Shown piece by piece: positions 59,731 through 64,000 of a DNA stretch of 64,000 nt. The translations under genes were made by a program, and so were the position numbers. The stretch comes from Flavobacteriaceae bacterium YJPT1-3 (lineage in GTDB: Bacteria; Bacteroidota; Bacteroidia; Flavobacteriales; Flavobacteriaceae): the NCBI GenBank assembly GCA_029866965.1, contig CP123444.1, forward strand, positions 62,001 to 126,000, given 5' to 3'. The stretch's first letter is position 1; every line of letters starts with the position of its first letter. The notes under the pieces were generated by a model that did not search any database, was not told where the DNA came from, and worked only from the letters and a program-made list of their open reading frames with translations.

Positions 59731-61425
59731 TTAATCGATCGCCTCCGTCTTTTTTCGAATGGCTCCTAAATAACGGTTCAATTGCTTTTTCACTACCGGG
59801 AATAAGAAATAGAGACCCACCATGTTCGGGAATACCATGGCAAAGATCATGGCGTCTGAGAAGGCCCAGATGCTATCCATACTCGCTGCAGCACCAATAA
59901 CCACAAAGGTGAGAAAGAGTAATTTGTACACCAAATCTGCGGTCTTACCCCGTCCGAATAAGAATTTCCAGGATTGCAATCCGTAGTAGGACCAGGAGAT
60001 CATCGTAGATACCGCAAAAAGTACCACGGCGATCGTCAGGAAGACTTTAGAATACGGGATATATTCCGCGAAAGCGATAGAAGTAATTCCCGCACCTTCG
60101 TAGGACTCCCCATTGATAAGTACGGCTCCTGTTCCATCTCCTCCGTATTCAAAGAAACCACCAAAGTTAAAGATGATGATAACCAAGGCGGTCATGGTAC
60201 AGATGAGTACCGTATCGATGAAGGGCTCCAATAAGGCCACAAGACCCTCACTGGCTGAATACTTGGTTCGCACTGCCGAGTGGGCAATTGACGCTGAACC
60301 GGCTCCAGCTTCGTTTGAGAAGGCTGCACGTTGGAAACCAACCAGCAATACACCGATCACTCCACCAACACCAATCGCTTTTGGGTTAAAGGCTTCGGTA
60401 ACGATCAATCCAAAGGCATCGTCAATAAGACTAAAATTGCTGAGGATGATGTATAAACAACAGATCACATAAAGTACAGCCATAAAGGGCACCACCTTTT
60501 CGGTTACTGAAGCGATACGCTTAATCCCTCCAATGATGATGATTCCCACCAATATTGCAAGCACCACACCTACGATAGCTCCGGCTGCCGTGCTTTCCCA
60601 ATTGAATAATTCTTTAAGTACAATCGTAGCCTGATTACTTTGTGCAGCATTTCCGCCACCAAAGGATCCTCCAATACAGAAGATGGCAAAGATCACAGCC
60701 GCTATTTTTCCAAGCGTTTTGAAACCACGTTCCTTTAGTCCTTTGGTCAAGTAATACATGGGGCCGCCATAGACCGTTCCATCCGGTCCTACATCCCGGT
60801 ATTGAACTCCAAGTGTACATTCTACAAACTTGGTTGACATACCCAACAACCCACAGATGATCATCCAGAAAGTTGCTCCGGGCCCACCTAGAGCGATGGC
60901 TAAAGCGACTCCGGCAATATTTCCATTACCTACGGTACCGGAAACTGCAGTCGCTAATGCCTGGAAGTGAGATACCTCTCCATCTGAACTCTCATCGCGG
61001 ATGGTATCAACAATATCGCCGTCCACGGCCAGGTCGTCATCTACTTTTTCAATGTGCTCTTCGATATCCACCTTAGTCAGGTCCTGACCCATAGCGATGC
61101 CATCTTCACCGTAGAGGACATCCACCCCGTGCTTTTCGATATCTTCGTATTTACCGCGTACGGTATTGATCGCTTTTCCGAAAAAGCGAATGTTCGGAAA
61201 TCCAAAATACAGGGTAAAGAATGCGGCACTTCCAACAAGGAGAACTAAAACAAATGGAATATCAGGATCTTCCCAGACCAGGAAGAAGATAACTTCGGTA
61301 AAAAAGTCGGATATCGGCGCGAATGCCTGATCGATTTTTTGATCGAGCCCTACTTCTTGAGTTTCTTGTGCAACTGCACCAAATGTAGTAATTAGACCCA
61401 TGAGAGAAAGAAGAAATTTCTTCAT
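59731..61425 (-). CDS. Alanine/glycine:cation symporter (AGCS) family protein
   Basis: 564 aa, longer than the usual 450-480. Sodium-coupled uptake of alanine, glycine or a similar amino acid. Family signature: FQALATAVSGTVGNGNIAGVALAIALGGPGATFWM near residues 155-190, GVQYRDVGPDGTVYGGPMYYLTKGL, and GFQRAAFSNEAGAGSASIAHSAV near 365-390. The extra length is an N-terminal part: a signal-like start (MKKFLLSLMGLITTFGAVAQ), then one helix and an acidic stretch of about 60 residues (DIEEHIEKVDDDLAVDGDI) inserted before the signature. About eleven membrane helices in all. No regulator or enzyme for amino acids lies next to it. Confidence 0.9.
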   Translation of the reverse strand: MKKFLLSLMGLITTFGAVAQETQEVGLDQKIDQAFAPISDFFTEVIFFLVWEDPDIPFVLVLLVGSAAFFTLYFGFPNIRFFGKAINTVRGKYEDIEKHGVDVLYGEDGIAMGQDLTKVDIEEHIEKVDDDLAVDGDIVDTIRDESSDGEVSHFQALATAVSGTVGNGNIAGVALAIALGGPGATFWMIICGLLGMSTKFVECTLGVQYRDVGPDGTVYGGPMYYLTKGLKERGFKTLGKIAAVIFAIFCIGGSFGGGNAAQSNQATIVLKELFNWESTAAGAIVGVVLAILVGIIIIGGIKRIASVTEKVVPFMAVLYVICCLYIILSNFSLIDDAFGLIVTEAFNPKAIGVGGVIGVLLVGFQRAAFSNEAGAGSASIAHSAVRTKYSASEGLVALLEPFIDTVLICTMTALVIIIFNFGGFFEYGGDGTGAVLINGESYEGAGITSIAFAEYIPYSKVFLTIAVVLFAVSTMISWSYYGLQSWKFLFGRGKTADLVYKLLFLTFVVIGAAASMDSIWAFSDAMIFAMVFPNMVGLYFLFPVVKKQLNRYLGAIRKKTEAID

Positions 61426-61534
61426 AATGCTTAGCTGTTAATTATAGGGATTTAAAAATTTCGAATTTGCGGTCAGCAAGATGCAAAAAAATCACCTACC
61501 TACAAAGATTGCCCGGCTAAATAGATTCCCAAAT

Positions 61535-62545
61535 CTAAATACGGAACTCTTTTTCTAAAGCGGCGATTTGATCCGGTCTGCCAATGACGATCAATTTAGA
61601 ACCTTCTTCGATCACCAGGGAAGCCTCGGGATTGATCAAATATTCACCGGTGGGCGATTTATACCCGATGATGGTACAGCCCGTGCGACGGCGGAGATCA
61701 ATATCGATAATCGAGCGGTCCTTGCGATCGGGACAGACATTGATGTAAGGGATCTCTTGTACATTAGGATTCCCTCCGTCAGTCACGGCAATATTGTCTA
61801 AGAACTCCACCAGATCGGGCACTACGACCAAAGAAGCCATGTGTTCACCACCAATCCGGTCGGGCATGATCACATTGTCAGCTCCGGCCAGCTTTAATTT
61901 CTGATAGGTCGTCTCTTCAGAAGCTCTGCTGATGATCTTTAAATTCGCATTGAGCTGTCGCGCAGACAGCACCACAAAGAGATTGTTGGCATCGCTGGGC
62001 AAAGCACAGATCACGCAGGCGGCACGCTCCACTCCGGCTTGAATAAGCACCTCATCTTCATTGGCATTCCCTTGTATGAACGGAAAATCTTCCGTTTCAT
62101 AACGACTGATGACATCTTCCTCCATTTCGATCACAACAAAGGGCTTCTCGTAAGACAGCAGTTTTTGAGCCGCCTGTTTTCCATTTCTTCCGTAACCCAC
62201 AATGATCACGTGATTTTCCAATTGGTCGACTTTCTTTTGCACTTTTTTCCGCTTTAATAATTCATAATTACTTCTGCTTAATAAAAACTCAGTGATGATC
62301 GATATGGCATAACCCAGAGCAATCACACTGATGAGAATGAGCACCATGGTAAAGATCTTCCCCAGAGGCCCCATGGGTTCCACTTCGCTGAAACCCACCG
62401 TGGTAATGGTGATCACTGTCATGTACAGTGCATCGGTCCAGTTGAAGCCCGCAAAATAGCGATAGCCAAACACCCCTACCAGTAGTACAAACAGGATCAT
62501 GGCCAAGGCCAGATAAATCTTAGAACGAAACAGCCGGAACATCAT
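61535..62545 (-). CDS. Potassium channel with RCK (TrkA-N/TrkA-C) domains
   Basis: 336 aa. Two membrane helices with a pore loop between them (about 10-95), then a Rossmann RCK domain (NHVIIVGYGRNGKQAAQKLL, about 112-235) and a TrkA-C domain (about 255-335: DIDLRRRTGCTIIGYKSPTGEYLINP). The pore loop reads TITTVGFSEVEPMG where classical channels have TVGYGD: GFSE instead of GYGD. The RCK part normally senses nucleotides or calcium and gates ion flow. Overlaps the PspC-like gene by 4 bp. Ion selectivity is therefore uncertain. Confidence 0.88.
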   Translation of the reverse strand: MMFRLFRSKIYLALAMILFVLLVGVFGYRYFAGFNWTDALYMTVITITTVGFSEVEPMGPLGKIFTMVLILISVIALGYAISIITEFLLSRSNYELLKRKKVQKKVDQLENHVIIVGYGRNGKQAAQKLLSYEKPFVVIEMEEDVISRYETEDFPFIQGNANEDEVLIQAGVERAACVICALPSDANNLFVVLSARQLNANLKIISRASEETTYQKLKLAGADNVIMPDRIGGEHMASLVVVPDLVEFLDNIAVTDGGNPNVQEIPYINVCPDRKDRSIIDIDLRRRTGCTIIGYKSPTGEYLINPEASLVIEEGSKLIVIGRPDQIAALEKEFRI

Positions 62546-62772
62546 AGGTCAAATACAGAACTTCGTTTAGTGTACACCAAGTCTTTTAAACGCAGCCAAA
62601 AAGCCAGGGTCAGATAGATCGCAAAGCCCAAACCCAAGGTAGCAAAGGAAACATAGATAAAAAACAAGCGGACATTCTTGGCGCGCATACCTAAGCGGTC
62701 TGCCAACCGACTCGACACATAAAAGCCGTGCTTTTCTAAATAATGCCTCAATTGATAAATACCCTGCAACAT
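62542..62772 (-). CDS. PspC domain small membrane protein
   Basis: 76 aa. One PspC-type unit: basic N-terminus (YYVSSRLADRLGMRAKNVRLFFIY-like, starting at residue 16) followed by a hydrophobic segment (VSFATLGLGFAIYLTLAFWL) and a short basic tail. The PspC family are small envelope proteins linked to membrane stress. It overlaps the channel gene by 4 bp (ATGA) and lies 18 bp after the DUF2851 gene, so all three look co-transcribed. Confidence 0.8.
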   Translation of the reverse strand: MLQGIYQLRHYLEKHGFYVSSRLADRLGMRAKNVRLFFIYVSFATLGLGFAIYLTLAFWLRLKDLVYTKRSSVFDL

Positions 62773-62790
62773 AGCTGCAAATTAAAACTT

Positions 62791-64000
62791 TTACGGCTGA
62801 ATTGGACGTTGAAGCAAGCTATTTCCTACTCTACAGTGCAAACAGCGAAAGCGATCGCAATAGTGTAGCTTGAGCTGTACCAGCGCCTGGGTATGCAAGG
62901 CATTTTGAGTGGCGGGGATGCGCTTGGCAAATTCCCGGACCACGCGATTCGACTCGGCCGGAAGCTTTGCCATCCAACTCAACACCTCTGAATCCTGATT
63001 CAGTCGTCGTTTGCGATGATAGGCAAAATGCAAGGGTAGAACGGTATTGATCAAGAGCAGGTCTATAAATGACCGACTCAGTTTCTTTTCTTTTCTGGGA
63101 TGGGCTTTTGTGAACGTATAGTGCTTTTGCCAAAAAGCGGAAGGGGTGGTTTGAAACAGGGGAAGCATCGCTTCTAGAGTATCGGCCTGCATCAAAGTAT
63201 TAAAAAGTGACTGCGATTGAGCATAAACCGCAGCAAATTGAGAAAGCCGAACGGTCGGAAAATTTGGGGGGCGAAGGCGATAGAATTGGACGACCGGGAG
63301 TTGCGCCGGAGCTAAGGAGAATTTGTGCTCCAAATATTTAAATTGTCGCAACCACTGCTCTTGGAAGGGATGATTTAAGGGTGGATCGAGCAATCCGGCC
63401 CTCCCCAACAACACGATTTCTAAGGTGGATTGATCCTGTGCAAGCTTTCGAATGATCGGAAAAGGAATGGATTTAGCCAGCTGTTCAAAGGCCTCTGCAT
63501 TGATCTGCGTACCGAAAGATCGCAGCAACATGCTAAATAACACAGCCTCCCAATCGTTCTTAGATTCCGCCAAAAGTTGTTCGATTCGCATGACTTTCTG
63601 CTCCAGACGCTCCAAATACAACGACTCCAACCAAGCCTCCACCAGACCGGGATCCACCTGGTCAATTTCCTGTTCACACAAGATGAACTTATACTTCTTG
63701 TTTCGAAATAACGATTGATAATTAGCCAGTACAGAAGGGAGTACCCAATCCTTTAATTGCAGTGTTGGCAAGGGATTGTTATTTAAATCGTAAACGTCTA
63801 CATCATGCTCCCAGACCACATGAAGGATCACATTGGCGTAAGCCTCATCGGTCTCATGATGATGCGCATACCAGTCGGAGGCTTTCAAATGAACCTCAAC
63901 ATTACCCACCCAGTGCTGTCCGTCAATGCGTACCTGCGCATTGAAAAAATCAGGCCCCGCCAGCTGGTTATGCTGACCACTGTCGAGCAGCTCAAATGCT
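62791..64000 (-). CDS. DUF2851 family protein (5' end outside window)
   Basis: At least 403 codons are visible. The GTG at 63909 is not the true start: the frame continues upstream with sequence typical of the family (LAGPDFFNAQVRIDGQHWVG) and runs off the window. Conserved features: GNVEVHLKASDWYAHHHETDEAYANVILHVVWEHD, then long helical sections, and a C-terminal cysteine cluster (HYCDRFRCLHCRVGNSLL) which could bind a metal. The family occurs widely in Bacteroidota; function unknown. It heads the DUF2851 / PspC / channel series. Confidence 0.88.
   Translation of the reverse strand, partial: AFELLDSGQHNQLAGPDFFNAQVRIDGQHWVGNVEVHLKASDWYAHHHETDEAYANVILHVVWEHDVDVYDLNNNPLPTLQLKDWVLPSVLANYQSLFRNKKYKFILCEQEIDQVDPGLVEAWLESLYLERLEQKVMRIEQLLAESKNDWEAVLFSMLLRSFGTQINAEAFEQLAKSIPFPIIRKLAQDQSTLEIVLLGRAGLLDPPLNHPFQEQWLRQFKYLEHKFSLAPAQLPVVQFYRLRPPNFPTVRLSQFAAVYAQSQSLFNTLMQADTLEAMLPLFQTTPSAFWQKHYTFTKAHPRKEKKLSRSFIDLLLINTVLPLHFAYHRKRRLNQDSEVLSWMAKLPAESNRVVREFAKRIPATQNALHTQALVQLKLHYCDRFRCLHCRVGNSLLQRPIQP

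Overview
The window looks like a chromosome segment from a marine-type member of the Flavobacteriaceae (Bacteroidota). The signs are menaquinone genes, a giant type IX secretion adhesin followed by PorP/SprF and OmpA genes, DUF2851, DUF4369, DUF5916 and DUF819 proteins, promoters of the form TTG-N19-TAnnTTTG, and AT-rich translation starts with no Shine-Dalgarno sequence except at rpsU. I see no prophage, insertion sequence, CRISPR array or rRNA operon. The gene content is mostly core.

Left part (1-24 kb). In order: an acyl-CoA carboxylase beta subunit, a secreted S9 peptidase convergent with a secreted M24 peptidase, two small exported proteins, and a minus-strand menaquinone operon (menA, menC, a CPBP membrane protease, and menE with an apparent frameshift in a 7-A run). 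Next come a GH13 lipoprotein, DoxX/AlkB, a probable structured small RNA on the minus strand, an AraC regulator and an S1/P1 nuclease. A compact SPFH / DUF4177 / hydrolase / ribbon-helix-helix cluster follows, then a DUF5916 outer-membrane protein, a DUF819 transporter-like protein and a DUF4369 lipoprotein. A minus-strand operon of idi, a pterin synthase, a peroxiredoxin and a small unknown protein closes this part.

Centre (24-39 kb). A three-gene minus-strand operon encodes a protein of about 4,019 residues, a PorP/SprF-like outer-membrane protein and a TPR/propeller/OmpA protein. The giant protein has FG-GAP/VCBS repeats and an UnbV/ASPIC-like domain, then ten 94-aa, four 192-aa and four 134-aa near-identical repeats, and a C-terminal type IX sorting domain. 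The repeats are nearly identical at DNA level.

Right part (39.7-64 kb). prfC converges with DUF3467. The rest is the ancient translation/transcription block read on the minus strand: rpsU, xerC-like recombinase, hpf, tRNA-Thr(TGT), tRNA-Tyr, tRNA-Gly, tRNA-Thr(GGT), tuf, tRNA-Trp, secE, nusG, rplK, rplA, rplJ, rplL, rpoB, rpoC. The four-tRNA-tuf order is the same as around E. coli tufB. Upstream of it lie an acyl-CoA dehydrogenase, a helix-hairpin-helix protein, an AGCS symporter, a K+ channel with an RCK domain, a PspC-like protein and a DUF2851 protein cut by the window end.

The most interesting signals are at nucleotide level. (i) The 14-bp palindrome GCTTTCGCGAAAGC has eight perfect copies, in genes (in all three reading frames) and between genes. 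(ii) Two 112-bp direct repeats behind tRNA-Thr each begin with the last 24 nt of the tRNA, into which a 20-bp GC-rich palindromic element is precisely inserted. (iii) rpsU has a perfect 11-nt Shine-Dalgarno sequence behind a perfect consensus promoter, matching the known bS21 feedback idea in Flavobacteria. (iv) The frameshifted menE. (v) The candidate small RNA at 13.9-14.04 kb.
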